Source: Cutaneotrichosporon cavernicola
Lineage: Eukaryota; Basidiomycota; Tremellomycetes; Trichosporonales; Trichosporonaceae
Length of the DNA stretch: 64,000 nt
NCBI RefSeq assembly: GCF_030864355.1
Contig: NC_083393.1
Location: 2,666,001 to 2,730,000, forward strand
Direction of reading: 5' to 3'
The first letter of the stretch is position 1; the number at the start of each line of letters is the position of its first letter. The position numbers were made by a program, and so were the translations under genes. Below the pieces are notes generated by a model. The model was not told the origin of the DNA and did not search any database. It worked only from the letters and a program-made list of their open reading frames with translations. This document shows, piece by piece, positions 1-11,544 of the stretch.

Positions 1-2360
1 CTCGTCCTCATCCTCGTCGTCGCTGGCGAAGATAGCTTTGAAGATGTCGATGCTGGGCTTGGTGTACGTGAGGATGTCGCGGCCCTGGTTTGCGTCATCT
101 GCCATACCGACCTCAGCCAAACTGGTTGGGACGTGCTCTCCGTCCTCCCGTGAAGTCGGCATTGGCACATCGTTCTCCACCTCTGTCCCTGCCTGGTGAG
201 TGAACTGCGATTCGAACGACATGGGCTCGACGCTTTGGAACGTGGTAGGAGTGGCTGTCCCGCTCTTCTCCCCCTCAGGCGGGCCATCGGGATGAGGATC
301 GGTAACGTGGAAGCGGCGACACACAAGCTTGACGGGATAGAAGTTCTTCACAACGCGCGTCAGTGGCCCATAGTCTCCGTCATGTGCCGCCTGTTCCCTT
401 GGGGTGAGATTCTGCTTCACTTCCACCTCCGTGTGCTGTGGCTTCGCGAACTCGACCGCTGCCTTGGATGGGTCGTAGAGGTGCAGTCCCGGCCGGGGCA
501 CTTTGGAGTCGCTGTTGGAGAGAGACGTGCTACCGGACGCGAATCGTGACGACAAGGCGTACGACATCGGGCGGAAGATGCGCGCCGACTGTGCGAACGT
601 CTCGAGCTCCTGGTTGATATCATCGACACTGGCGGACGGAAGAAGGGTGGGAAACGGCGACTTGGTGTTGTATGTCTGTGACCGCAGGTATGACCTGTAT
701 CGCTCTTGCTTCTGCCCGTCGTCCGTGTATGGCATGAATCCTTGCAAAGCTGCAGAGGCCGTCCTTGGGGACAGTGGCGGGATGACCACGTCCGTAGCTC
801 GTTCTGGTGGAAGCTCAGGCTCCGGCGCCATCGACAAGGATGGCAGTGGCACTGCCTTCGATTTAGCGGCCGCAGCAAATGCTTGAAGTCGTTCGCGATC
901 CTTCTCCGAGATGTACTCCCACACCGATTTGGCGGCAGAAACTCGAGGCTCTTCTCCAAGGGCTTCGCCGCGCTGAATGTCAGCTCCAACCTCATTCTCT
1001 GTCCCTCACCTGCGCGTGCGAGAGCAGCCGTCCTGGTGCCCCGCGGGGTGTTTCGCCGTTCACTGTTCCCTGCAAAGGCTGTTCGTCCGACTTCTTCGCC
1101 GCGTCCCACACGGTAGTGGGGCTGGGCTTCCAATCACTTGCAATGTCAGGGAAAGCCCACCTATCTGTCAGCGTAGCTCCACCACTGCCACTCACCATGT
1201 CTCCTTGGGCACGCCCTTGGGATCCAACACGAAGCCAGTCAACACAGGTCGGCCATCGTGCCATCTGGCCGTGTTCGAACCAGAGCGCGCCTCATCTCCC
1301 CCGGATTCAGGGGCACCCGGCTGCCCAAGAACAATCGTTTCATCGCCGACATCCTCGTTATCGAAGACGTAGTGCGTCTGGTCCGTCGCGTCTGCACTGT
1401 AGGGGTCGTCATCGTCCTCTCCCGCCCCCCACGCTGCTTGTCAGCTTACAACCGCAATAAAATTCACTTGGTCGCTTTCGCGGAATCGCGCCCATCCCCC
1501 GTCCCTTCTGGTATCCCAGTCCCTCCTTATCGTCCTTTGCGCCGTAGACAAGCAATGTCGTATCACGAGGCGCGTACATGTGCTTGCTCGCCTCGGTTGA
1601 GTCGTCGGTCTCCGTCTCGAGGCCGGCACGCACACGCCCCAGCTTCCCCTGCTGTATCCTAAGCTTGCGTAGCGTCACACGGGGCCCGATGCCCTGCCCC
1701 GGTCGCCAGCCTAGCTTCTGCAGGATCGAGTGCCCAATTGAGGACTTGGCCGGGACAACGAGCGACTCGAGCGCCGAAGACAGACTGCAAGTAAGAATCA
1801 AAACACCTCCAAACTCACCTCTTATCGCCTAGCTCGCGCTCCCCCGCAAACGCGTCATGCTGGAACGTTTCGGTGTTCTGCAGCTGCCGGTCCTCGTTCA
1901 TTTGCTGCCGGTCTTCCTCGTCCATGAAGTCATCAGCGCTTTGCTGATAATTGGAGCGGTTCGAACGCGACGACTTGAAGGTGGACGGAGTCCATCCTGA
2001 CTGTTAGTTCCGACTTGGGATCCTAGCGGTCTCACCTTCCTTCGAGCCCACAGAGTTGAAGTATCCCGCGGACCAGCCGCCAGTGAACGCGCCGTGGAAG
2101 CGCCGACGGCCCTTCTCATCTCGGACCTAATGTTAGTTAGCCATCAACATAATCGTCTATCTGCTTACCTCTTGTTCCCATGCTGGCAAGAACTCCTGCT
2201 TGTCCTTCTTGTGTTCGCTGAGCGCTGGCAGTGGTGTTCCAATCTGGTCGTCAGCTGCAGCAAGAAGCGTTGGACTCACCTTAACGAAAGACTCGTTCAA
2301 ATACGCGCTCTTGAGGTTTACATTCTCGAGCTCGAGTTTGTGCTTGAGCCGCGAAGTCAT
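1..2360 (-). CDS. GPATCH1: G-patch domain splicing protein, GPATCH1/TGH type (3' end beyond window)
   Basis: This is the N-terminal and middle part of a GPATCH1-family protein, which is spliceosome-associated and nuclear. The start at 2360 gives a first exon beginning MTSRLKHKL. The conserved DUF1604 block follows over several short introns: ESFVK then [35 protein letters not shown], and [11 protein letters not shown]. The G-patch itself is at about 1650-1800 ([19 protein letters not shown]), followed by [22 protein letters not shown]. The 42-nt intron at 2127-2168 joins WEQE to VRDEKG exactly. Near the left edge the frame reads [16 protein letters not shown], another family hallmark. An upstream ATG at 2561 is in the same open frame, but the 67 added residues do not look like the family, so 2361-2561 is probably leader. 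The gene is divergent from the PEX8-like gene. Family assignment is firm; internal exon ends in 1-1400 were not resolved. Confidence 0.88.
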
Positions 2361-2611
2361 CGCGAGCAGAGTGAGTTGACGGTTACATTCATGTTGAGTA
2401 ACTGGGCAGTCAGACTTCTGCTTGAGCGGCAAAACACCTCCACTTCTAGCCACGTGGTTTTGGTACCGCGTTCCTCGCCGCTCGGTGGAGACCGGCTTGA
2501 CCGGATATTTCAAGAGCCGAAGTTGATCACCATCGTCGATGCGCCGCCCACCATCTGGCATCTTGCATCTTGCACATCGTTATCAGCATATCCACACTCA
2601 TTTAATCACAA

Positions 2612-4545
2612 ATGTCGCGTATCATGCCGCAACGGGGAGGGAACCGTGAGACACTCGAGATCCTAAACCCCTTCCTGCAGGTCCTCCGCTCCGATGGGCC
2701 CATTCCTATCCCCATCAACACTCTCAAGGGGGCGCTGGGTCACTTCCTTGCCACGCTAGAAGACGAGCAGCTGGACGGATTCGTGACCGACATCCTGAAC
2801 TCCAAGAACTTGTGGCGCACACTCTCACCGTCAGGGATTATCGAGGCGGTGCGGCCAGCTCCCGTGGTCAAGGTGCGGAACCTCAGGCCGGATCTCAAGG
2901 ATGGATGGTTCACCCGCGACAAGCTTGGCAAGGCGTGTCGCACCTGGTTGGAGCAGGTCTTCACCGCAAGCAAGAAGGTCAAGAGTGACAACGCCGTGTA
3001 TTTCTACGTCGGCCTGCTCGCTGGAGTGGACGACGCGGAGGACATGAAGTGGGGCCAGCCGCGCCAGGACATCGAAGAGGAGGTCGTCGTTGCGCTCTCG
3101 GAGCGCCTATACCCCAGGACCTCGGAGGAGAAGAGGAAACAGGAAGAGGAGCTCGAGCCTGCACTCAAGACGTACTGTCAGGCTGCGGGCCATGTCGACG
3201 CCGCGCGTCTGCGCGTTCTCGACCTGAGGGTGGGTAGGGTGTGTTCCGCGCTGACAGTCAGAAAGTTGCGCCACAGCTCCACGACGCAATCTTCCAATCG
3301 CTTGGGTATCCTTCAATAGCCGGTGGCCGGCCGAAGTTGGACCTCCAGCTCACGAAGGAGTTGTCGCGCGGCCTGTCGCAAACGATCATCGCACTGTCAC
3401 AGGGTGGCGACCGGAATCAGGTTTTCGCGTGGGACACAGCGACGGCGTACGTGGCGCGCATGCTTGACTGCGGAGAAGGATTCCAGAAGGAGTGGACTAA
3501 ACGCACCGCCCCTGCTTCTGGAAGTATCGGTACGTCACGGCGATCGTTCTCCTCGCTGACTAGCAGAGTGGGAGAGGCAGAAGGAGGCGCTCGCGTCCTT
3601 CACGCAGGTTACCTGGCCTGTCGTCGAGACCATGCTGGAGCCACATAGCTATGGGAGCAAGCGGGAACGTGTCGACCTCGCATCACATATCGTCCTCACG
3701 ATGGGCAAGTTCGCGTCTCCCGCGCAGGAGGATTCGCAATCAGCAGCCTTCGAGAACGTGCTCTACGGGTGCCTGGACCTCATCGCTGCTCACGGCAAGT
3801 CGGTGGCAGTGCGCCAGCTGCTCGAGGACCTCAACAAGCCGAAGGTGTCTGACTTGTTGGCTGGGTTCATCCTTATCGTCGCCGAGCAGCTCATCCGCCT
3901 CATCGACGCGCAGAGCATGCGTGACATCGTCTTCCCTCTGGCTCAGAAGTGAGCTACCCTTTGTGGATACTAGCTAACAGCAGGTATATCGTGCGGCCGA
4001 TACACCGGGCGAGCTTTGAGGCGGCGAACGCGTTCATGCTCACTCTTCTCGATACGGCAAGCAGTACACTCGTGACAGACATGACGCAGGGGCCCTTCGT
4101 CGACGCCCTCACGGTCATCCTAGCACACAGCCTGCTGCGACACGCGCGCGACGGGTCAGTCAAGGCCGAGCAGCTCGGCGCGGCGTACCCTCTCGTCGTT
4201 AAGGCTGCCGGGCGGCGAAGTACCGACCTGGTGGCTCAGTGTATATCGATGCTTGACGAGGCGACGTTCTCGAGCAAAGACTACGAGTTTGCAGTCAAGA
4301 AGATTCGGATCATGATTGCCTCCAATATCCCACGTTCACTCATGCCAGCGTACCTCGACAGCATCGCCAAGTTGATTACCAACACGCCGCGTGAGAGTGA
4401 GGCGCGCTTGGAGCTGTCTGGGCTCGCGTTCAAGGTCGTGATGGGGAATGTTCCGGACGAGAGCAAGCAGTTGGCCGTGGACTGGTGGCTGCAGTGGCGC
4501 CGGCGCTTTGAGGGTGGGACGGACGCGCCTCAGGCGAGATTGTAG
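2612..4545 (+). CDS. PEX8: Peroxin 8-like protein (PEX8), intraperoxisomal import factor
   Basis: A helical protein of roughly 590 residues in four exons. Introns lie near 3234-3267, 3530-3570 and 3950-3983. Three features support PEX8. The C-terminus is ...PQARL, a PTS1-type tripeptide as expected for a protein inside the peroxisome. The block FEAANAFMLTLL followed by a helical repeat ending FAVKKIRIMIAS resembles the same region of filamentous-fungal Pex8 as I remember it. There is also a WW-containing helix (DWWLQWRRRFEGG) just before the tail. Pex8 links the docking and RING complexes during cargo release. The first intron is only about 34 nt with a GTGGGT donor, so its ends are uncertain. 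The gene is divergent from GPATCH1 (about 250 bp between starts) and convergent with CWC22. If it is not PEX8 it is still a peroxisome-targeted helical-repeat protein. Confidence 0.72.
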
Positions 4546-4948
4546 CGTAGCGTGGAGGTTTGTAGACACCATCATTATGCATCATACTGGCGTACCAACG
4601 ATGGCTATTCCGTGCCGTCCTTGATGCTGATGATGCCATTGGAAGTGACTGTTGAGGTGAGGGCAAAGCCAAGGTCCTCTAGGCTCAAGGTGAGGAGGAC
4701 GCGCGAAGGACACGGCCTAGACATTAGCAACCTCGAATTGGCACAACACTTTGGCTCTGAACCTGGAAGCTGGAAGAGTCGGAACGATGATCACCCTCGA
4801 GCCCAGCTTCCACTGATCAGCAGCTCAACATTGACCCCAACCACGTTCACAGTGGTCCAACAGTCCAGCCACCTGGACACTGCATCTCACTCCATACGAT
4901 CTGGTGACGATACAAAGAATACTCGGCTTATCACATCAACTGCCTACA
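4546..4948. other. Convergent 3' region between PEX8-like and CWC22 genes
   Basis: About 400 bp where the two genes point at each other. No conserved reading frame is seen. It probably holds the two 3' UTRs and polyadenylation signals. Confidence 0.6.
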
Positions 4949-7309
4949 CTACTTGCGACGGGGCGGGGTGTCACGGGAATCGCGACGAGGAGGCGGCGAG
5001 CGCGAGACAGCACGGCGGCGGGGCGGGGAATCGTCACGAGAATCGCGGCGGCGAGGTGGAGGCGACGGGGATCTCGAGTCGGCACGACGGCGAGGTGGAG
5101 GCGACGGGGATCTCGAGTCGGCACGACGGCGAGGTGGAGGAGAGCGTGAGTCTCGTCCGCGGCGTGGTGGAGAAAGCGAGTCCGAGTAGCGCCTGCGCGG
5201 CGGCGGAGAGCGCGAGTCAGACTTGGACGAGCCACGACGACGGCGGGCTGGCGGGGAACGCGAGTCTGACTCTCGGCGCCGGCGGGGAGGTGGGGAACGC
5301 GAGTCCGACTCGGACGAGTAGCGGCGACGCCGGCGACGCGAGTAACGCGAGTCGTCGGACGAATAGTCCGAACTCGACAACGACGAGCTCGACAAGTCCG
5401 ACGACGAGTCAGAGTCCGAGCTGTCATGCGCCTGAGCGGCGAGGCGCTCCGGTGCCGTCTCGAGCCAGGTGCGCATGTCGTCGGTGGCCGCGCCGAGACC
5501 AATCATTGTCCAGAAGTTGATGGCAAAACGCGTGTTCCGCGGGTTGTCCGTAGGGAAGATGCCGGCGAAAGCTGGCTGCAGGTCCGGGATTTTGAGACGT
5601 TCGACAAGCTTCTTCAACCCCATCTCCTCCTTCATCTCGTTGAACACGAACTTGATGAAGATACGCGAGGATGACGTCGTCTCCTCTTCGTTCATGTGCA
5701 CCGTGTGCAGGACGGCCCACGAGATACCGTCCGACGCGAGTAGGTGTCCAAAGAGGCGCCCGATATTACGCAGCTTGTTCGTCTCGTACCGATGGATCGT
5801 GTCATAGTACTTGGTAAACGCCTCCTGGAAGAGGTCCGTCCACTGACGGTTCAGCTTGCAGAAGCGCTCGGCGATCAGACCGAAGAAGTTCGAGTACGAA
5901 CGCTCTTGCGAGCAACATTCGACAATCATGTTGACGAGCTCCATCTCGCGGCCCTCGGGAATGTTGACCTTGAGGAGCTTGTGGACCGCTTCCTCAAAGT
6001 TGAGCGAGTTCATAATCGTCAGGAAGATCGTCCTCCTCAGGTTGATGAGGTTCTGCTCAGTCATGTCCTGAATACCCTCCTTGTCTGGAGCCACGTCGTC
6101 GTCATCGTCGTCGTCAGAGTACTCGTCGTCTCCACTCGTGCCCGACTCATCGTCTGAGTCGCCGATGATCTCCTTCTTGATCTCGTCGTACCGCGCCTCA
6201 TTCTCGAGGAAGTTTGGGTCTGGCTTGAACAGGTTGAGGCCCTGCAGCACCTGCAACTCGTCTTCCAGCTTGAGCTTGTGCGTGATCTGCTCTTCCTCCT
6301 CCACAAGATCCAGACCTTCGGGGATCATCGGGTTGTCCTTGTACTTGTCCTTGCGCACCTGGAACAACACCTCAATCATGTACTGGCAACGCTTCGACAC
6401 CTTGCCGTCGTGAAGAACAGCGCGGAAGCGCTCGAATACCATTGTGTTGGCCTTGGGAGCGTGCTCAGCGAGGAAGAGACCGACTTCGCGGGTAAACGCG
6501 ACGGCGACCTCGATTGAGTCGTCGGTTGGGCGCTCTAGACAGAGAAGGAGGATCTGGAGGGCGACAATCTCGTGCGCAACATACTGGTTCACGAGGTGGG
6601 CGATGAATGTCGATGTTGCGGTGCACACCGACTTGTCGTTACGCTTGTACGCCCGACGGAACTGTGAGATGAGGCGAGTGAGTACCAGCTCGCCGACGGT
6701 GGGCAGCTTGGTGTTGACAATTGCGACGAGCGACGCGAAGATAGGGGTGAATGGGAGCGAGGCGGCCTGGGCCCGCATAATCGACTGCGCAAATAGCCCG
6801 CGACCGCGAATCAGGTTCTCGCCAAACAGCTCGGGGATGACATGCTTGATGTTGGTGACGTTGACCTTGTTGATCATACCGTTAATCGACTTGCGCAATG
6901 CGTCCCAGCTCAGGCGCTGATACTCGGGACTCGTCTTGTCCTTTGCCGCTTCCGCCTGCATCGCGCGCAGGCGGGCGGGTGGAATGTACGCCCCCCCGGA
7001 ACGCGAACCGAGGAGCTTGGCGAACTCTGCGCGCGCAGCATCGTCGACCGTTGTCACCGCCCCGTTGCCGTTCTTCGTCTCATCTGGTCGCGATTCGGGC
7101 GAGCGCGACCGGCGACGGCGTGAAGGAGGGGATGGAGAACGCCCGCGAGGAGAGGCGGACAGAGACCTAAAGTGTGTCAGCATTGTGTATACCTCAGCGG
7201 GAATCATATCGCACCTCTTACGCTTCGAGGGCGGTCCTTCGTCGTCCGAGAAGCTTCTCCCGCGGGAGCGAGAAGGTGGCGAACGAGAAGCAGACGGCGA
7301 GCGAGGCAT
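4949..7309 (-). CDS. CWC22: Pre-mRNA-splicing factor CWC22
   Basis: A protein of about 770-786 residues. A short RS-rich N-terminus (MPRSPSASRSPPSRSRGRS) is followed by the CWC22 signature GGAYIPPARLRAMQ and WDALRKSINGMINKVNV. Next comes the MIF4G domain (about residues 130-320: HVIPELFGENLIRGRGLF, ISQFRRAYKRND), then an acidic linker and the MA3 domain (about 410-520: LRRTIFLTIMNSLNFEEA, ECCSQERSYSNFFGLIAERF). The tail of about 150 residues is rich in Arg-Ser-Pro repeats. CWC22 recruits eIF4A3 to the spliceosome for exon-junction-complex loading. A 48-nt segment at about 7171-7218 has GT/AG ends and a CTGAC branch site. It is in phase and free of stop codons, so both spliced and retained forms would be coding. 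The RS tail is encoded by GC-rich tandem repeats. Confidence 0.95.
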   Translation of the reverse strand: MPRSPSASRSPPSRSRGRSFSDDEGPPSKRKRCDMIPAEVYTMLTHFRSLSASPRGRSPSPPSRRRRSRSPESRPDETKNGNGAVTTVDDAARAEFAKLLGSRSGGAYIPPARLRAMQAEAAKDKTSPEYQRLSWDALRKSINGMINKVNVTNIKHVIPELFGENLIRGRGLFAQSIMRAQAASLPFTPIFASLVAIVNTKLPTVGELVLTRLISQFRRAYKRNDKSVCTATSTFIAHLVNQYVAHEIVALQILLLCLERPTDDSIEVAVAFTREVGLFLAEHAPKANTMVFERFRAVLHDGKVSKRCQYMIEVLFQVRKDKYKDNPMIPEGLDLVEEEEQITHKLKLEDELQVLQGLNLFKPDPNFLENEARYDEIKKEIIGDSDDESGTSGDDEYSDDDDDDDVAPDKEGIQDMTEQNLINLRRTIFLTIMNSLNFEEAVHKLLKVNIPEGREMELVNMIVECCSQERSYSNFFGLIAERFCKLNRQWTDLFQEAFTKYYDTIHRYETNKLRNIGRLFGHLLASDGISWAVLHTVHMNEEETTSSSRIFIKFVFNEMKEEMGLKKLVERLKIPDLQPAFAGIFPTDNPRNTRFAINFWTMIGLGAATDDMRTWLETAPERLAAQAHDSSDSDSSSDLSSSSLSSSDYSSDDSRYSRRRRRRYSSESDSRSPPPRRRRESDSRSPPARRRRGSSKSDSRSPPPRRRYSDSLSPPRRGRDSRSPPPRRRADSRSPSPPPRRRADSRSPSPPPRRRDSRDDSPPRRRAVSRSPPPRRDSRDTPPRRK
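5050..5138. repeat. 39-bp tandem repeat encoding RS-domain units of CWC22
   Basis: Two perfect 39-bp copies (5050-5088 and 5089-5127) plus an 11-bp partial copy. On the minus strand each copy encodes 13 residues of the Arg/Ser/Pro tail (RADSRSPSPPPRR type). The repeat keeps frame, so length variation here would only change the RS tail. Confidence 0.9.
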
Positions 7310-7659
7310 CCTGGCTGCCTTGATACAGAGGATGACGCGTCTGCGGGTTTGAGAGGGGAGAGAGGTGGATGGGTCAGAGGGTTGTTACGTTGGCTGAAAA
7401 CAGTCAACGCTTGTGGTGGCGACTTGAGTGGGCCGGCTGCACCTGTTAATAATTTACACGTGTCATTGATCCTATGCCTTGCCTTTTGTTTCCGTGATTT
7501 TCGGTGGGGCCCCTGAAGTGGCAGGTGACGCGACAAGCAACAATGGATACTGTATAGACGCCTTCACCCCACGTACCCTCTCAAAACCCATTGTATTGTC
7601 TCTCTCTGTTCTCTCTCGCCCTTTATCCACCTCCCTCTCTTCCCTTCAACTCTCATAAA
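7310..7659. promoter_or_regulatory. Divergent promoter, CWC22 / phosphoacetylglucosamine mutase
   Basis: About 350 bp between two divergent starts. The right half (7590-7655) is a pyrimidine-rich leader full of CTCT tracts ending just before the ATG at 7660. No coding frame of interest is present. Confidence 0.6.
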
Positions 7660-9441
7660 ATGGCTTCCCAGAACCAAGAGCTCCTCCAGGCTATCGCCAA
7701 GGCCGCGGACCAGTACCCGAAGCCCCCCGTGACGTTCGCCTACGGAACCGCCGGGTTCCGCACCCTGTGAGTTCGAACGTGGCTGTGCAACTCCGCTAAC
7801 GCGACAGTGGCGAGCGTCTGCCGTCGGTCATCTTCCGCGTTGGCATGCTGGCGGTACTCCGCTCGCAGCGCCTCAACGGCGCGACGATTGGCGTGATGGT
7901 CACCGCGTCCCACAACCCCGAGCCCGTAAGCTATTTCCAGATCCTTGCAGCTGATATAAGGACAACGGTGTTAAGCTTGTGGACCCTGCGGGCGAGATGC
8001 TCGAGCAGTCTTGGGAGGCCCACGCTACCGCGCTGGCCAACTGTGAGACGACACAGCTCCTGGTCTCAACGTATGAGGACATCGCAGCACAGTTGCGTAT
8101 CGACATCAACACCCCCGCGTCCGTGGTTTACGCGTATGACACACGCCCCTCGGGCCCAGCACTGATCCAGGCGCTGGAGGCTGCCCTTGGTGCTTTCGGG
8201 GACCGCGTCAACACTGTCAACGTTGGCATCACCACCACCCCGGTTCTCCACTACGTCGTCAAGGCCACCAACGACAAGTCTGGCACGTACGGTAAGCCCA
8301 CGATCGAGGGGTATTACGAGAAGCTTGCGACCGCGCTCAAGACTCTCATTGGCAATCGTGCACCCTTGGCCCCCCTGTACGTCGACTGCGCAAATGGCGT
8401 CGGAGCCGTCGCACTGGAGGAGTTCGGCAAGTACGTCGAGGACATTATCACGCTCAAGGCTCTCAACACGGACACCAAGACCAAGGGCGCGCTCAATTAC
8501 CAGTGCGGCGCCGACTTCGTCAAGACCAAGCAGCAGCTCCCGCCATCGGTGGCAGAGGCTGGCGTCCTCGCGAAGCCCGACACGCGCGGCGCTTCCTTCG
8601 ACGGTGACGCTGACCGCATCGTTTACTACTACCTCCGCGACGGCAAGACCTTCCGCCTCCTCGACGGCGACAAGATTGCTGTGCTTGCTGCTCTCTTCAT
8701 CGAGGACCTCGTCAAGCGTGCCAAGCTCCACGATGACATCAAGGTCGGCGTTGTTCAGACCGCCTATGCCAACGGATCATCGACCAAGTTCATCAAGGAG
8801 GTACGTCAGTGGCGTTTTGGACATGTCGCCTGGTTTAGCAGATCTGACACCAGCGCAACATCCCAGTGACCTGCACTGCTACTGGTGTGAAGCACCTGCA
8901 CCACGCGGCGCTCAAGTATGACGTCGGTGTCTACTTTGAGGCCAACGGGCATGGCACCGTCCTCTTCTCGTCTGGCGCGCTCGAAACGCTGCACAAGGCC
9001 AAGCCGAACTCGCCGGACGAGGTCAAGGCGATCAAGAACCTCCTCGCCCTCTCCGAGCTCATCAATCAGGCCGTTGGTGATGCGTTGTCGGATCTCCTCC
9101 TGGTCGAGGTAGTCCTCGCGCATCGCGCGTGGGGTGCGGCCGAGTGGGACGCCGGGTACGAGGACCTCCCCAACCGCCTGGTGAAGGTCGAGGTCCCCGA
9201 CCGCACCATCTTCCTTACCACCGACGCCGAGCGCAAGCTCACCTCGCCGGATGGGCTGCAGAAGCTCATCGACGAGGCGGTCCTCAAGGTCAAGCAAGGC
9301 CGCTCGTTCGTTCGGCCTTCGGGGACAGAGGACTGCGTGCGTGTCTACGCCGAGGCCTCGACGACGTCCAGTACTGACCAGCTTGCCGCTATCGTTACCG
9401 ACCTGGTCAAGCAGGCCGCTGCAGCTGCGGCGACTGCGTAG
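7660..9441 (+). CDS. PCM1: Phosphoacetylglucosamine mutase (AGM1/PCM1)
   Basis: Interconverts GlcNAc-6-phosphate and GlcNAc-1-phosphate on the way to UDP-GlcNAc for chitin, N-glycans and GPI anchors. All four loops of the alpha-D-phosphohexomutase family are visible. The phosphoserine loop is [10 protein letters not shown], split by an intron before DNGVKLVDP. The metal loop is [13 protein letters not shown]. The sugar-specificity loop is [11 protein letters not shown], and the phosphate loop is [17 protein letters not shown]. The start ATG opens MASQNQELL, followed by the N-terminal [10 protein letters not shown] motif. Introns lie near 7768-7806, 7926-7961 and 8800-8854. The product is close to the usual length of about 530-550 residues. 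The EANGHGT loop is typical of the acetylglucosamine enzyme rather than of phosphoglucomutase. Confidence 0.95.
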
Positions 9442-9917
9442 AGAGGAATTGCCTGGGATTAGGATACAGTATAGATCTATATGTATGTGCGTTTGCACTC
9501 TGGGATGGCATAGGTTTGGGATAGTGCTGTGAGAGAGTGAACGAGTCCCAGATGCTAGGCTGGCGGGACCCCGAACTCAAAAGAGGATTGTCTGTGCGGG
9601 CTTCGCCTGTCATGCATTCCAGTCCAGGATACTATTCCATTCCGTCCCCATTGTCGCTGTCTGGCTGTCTTGCTGTCTGGCTCGCGGATTTAGGGCTTGT
9701 TGTTGGCGCGCTTCATGATCAGCCTGGTGGCGCAGATGGTAGAGCTGGCTGGAGGGCAGAAAGACCTGTAGTGGCAGGGTTGGGTGGCAACTGCTGACGT
9801 CGATCTGTGGGCCCCGGAAGGGCAAGCGTCAGCGCCTCCTCCAGCCGCCAGCACTGTCCTTCCCACCTCACAATCACAGTTTCTCTCTCTCGTCAACTCT
9901 ATCAAGCAGCAGCAGTC
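9442..9917. other. Intergenic region upstream of MEMO1 homologue
   Basis: Nothing coding is recognised. The last 60 bp is a pyrimidine-rich leader (TTTCTCTCTCTC type) before the ATG at 9918. Confidence 0.5.
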
Positions 9918-11489
9918 ATGTCCGGGTAAGTATCGCGCATGACCGTGCTAATTTAGCGTGCGCGAGGCTACCCACGCTGGCAGCTGGTATACCAACAACG
10001 GTAAGTACCCTTGACTTGATGACCCGTGTTGCCGCCCTTCCCGCTCTCCGTCGCCGTCACACCTATAGCCTGATAGCCTACTGCGGCTCAATTACTGCCC
10101 ACACGACGACGTGCACAGCTGTCACGCCTGGATGCTCCACGAGCTAGTAGCTACGTTGGGCGCTAACGTCAACCGATGCCCGCCCTCCGCTTATCTCCCC
10201 ACTAACGACAGCCTCACGCCTTCGTGCCGAGCTGGAGGGATACCTTTCCAAGGTCACGCCAATCCCCGCTCTCTCATTCATCCCGCCGGTGAAGGATGCC
10301 AAGGCCATCATTGCGCCGTAAGCCACCCGATGGTCCAAGGTCCAGCTGACATCAGCCACGCGGGCTACTCGTATTCCGGGCCCGCGGCCGCGTGGGCCTA
10401 CGCCTCAATACCCACCGACAAGATGTGAGCTAGGTCAGCGTCGGGAGCTGACAACAGCAAGCGCGTGTTTCTTCTCGGGCCCAGTCACCACGTATACCTC
10501 TCCGGTATTGCGCTGAGCGGCTTCGCGGCGTACGCAACGCCGCTCGGTGACATCCCCCTCGACCTCGAGAGTGAGTGCTTTCCACGACCCACCTATCCCC
10601 CGCGTACCCAACCCCTCCATCCAGACGCACCGACCTTGCCCTTCCGGCTGACCGCAGCCATCGCTGAGCTTCGCCGCACCAAGCTCTTTTCAGAGATGAA
10701 GCCCAGCGTCGACGAGGACGAGCACAGCCTCGAGATGCACCTCCCCTACATTCACCAGGTGTTTGGGTGCGTCTCAACAAGGTTGCGCTGATGCAGCTCT
10801 AATGGCGTCAAGCTCGTACCTCTTCTTGTAGGCCACCCTCCGGCGAACCAGACGGAGGCTCTTAGCGCCGCACTCGCCAAGTACTTGGACGACCCCGAAA
10901 CCTTCTTCATCATCAGCAGCGACTTCTGCCACTGGTGCGTTCGTGCTGTGGACGGCGAAATCTAAAGCATTTCCTATCGTCTTCTGCTCAGTTCTTAGGA
11001 TTTCGCGGACATCTGACAACAGGGGCACGCGCTTTTCGTGCACACCGTACTACCCGAGGGCGCCGGACCCGCCCAACCCTGTCCCGCCCGTCGAGGGGCG
11101 CTCGACTCCAGCCCAATCTCCACCCGAGATGGTCAAGCGCTTTGCGAGTCCAGGCGCAACGCCCATCTGGAAGTCGATCCAGTACATGGACCACGAGGGG
11201 ATGGACCTGCTCCGCAAGCCGGCACTCAAGGGCACCGTCGACGCGTGGGAAGGCTACCTGGCGCGCACAAAGGTAGGGCCGCTAGCGAACGCGCTGACGC
11301 CAGAACACGATCTGTGGGCACAAACCCATCACAGTGCTGCTCAACCTCGTGCAGTATCGTTACGGCGGTAAGGCTGGTGCCGAGGATGTGCACTTCAACT
11401 TTGTCCGCTACGAGCAGAGCTCGCGCTGCATGACCGGGCGTGACAGCAGCGTGAGCTACGTGAGCGGCGTCCTGCGCCCCAACGCGTAG
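9918..11489 (+). CDS. MEMO1: MEMO1 family protein
   Basis: Homologue of the MEMO1 (mediator of ErbB2-driven cell motility) family, which is Mho1 in budding yeast. Members are now viewed as metal-binding, redox-linked proteins. Diagnostic blocks appear in order across several introns: VREATHAGSWYTNN; LRAELEGYLSKV; the metal-site histidines in HAGYSYSGPAAAWAY and VFLLGPSHHVYLSG; SLEMHLPYIHQVFG; and FIISSDFCHWGTRFSCTPY with the conserved Cys-His. The C-terminal part is ITVLLNLVQYRYGGKAGAED. A short first exon codes only for MSG and the next exon is also small, so the 5' splicing is intricate. A proline-rich insertion (about 11060-11130) is longer than I expect for the family. Confidence 0.92.
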
Positions 11490-11544
11490 CGCCATCCCTT
11501 CGTTGTACTCTGTTTTGTCCGAGTCGATGCATTGCTACAGAAGT

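Noticed and set aside
4936..5502. Long open frames opposite and overlapping the CWC22 RS tail
   Set aside because: They are Arg/Ala-rich shadows of GC-rich RS codons, with no family character.
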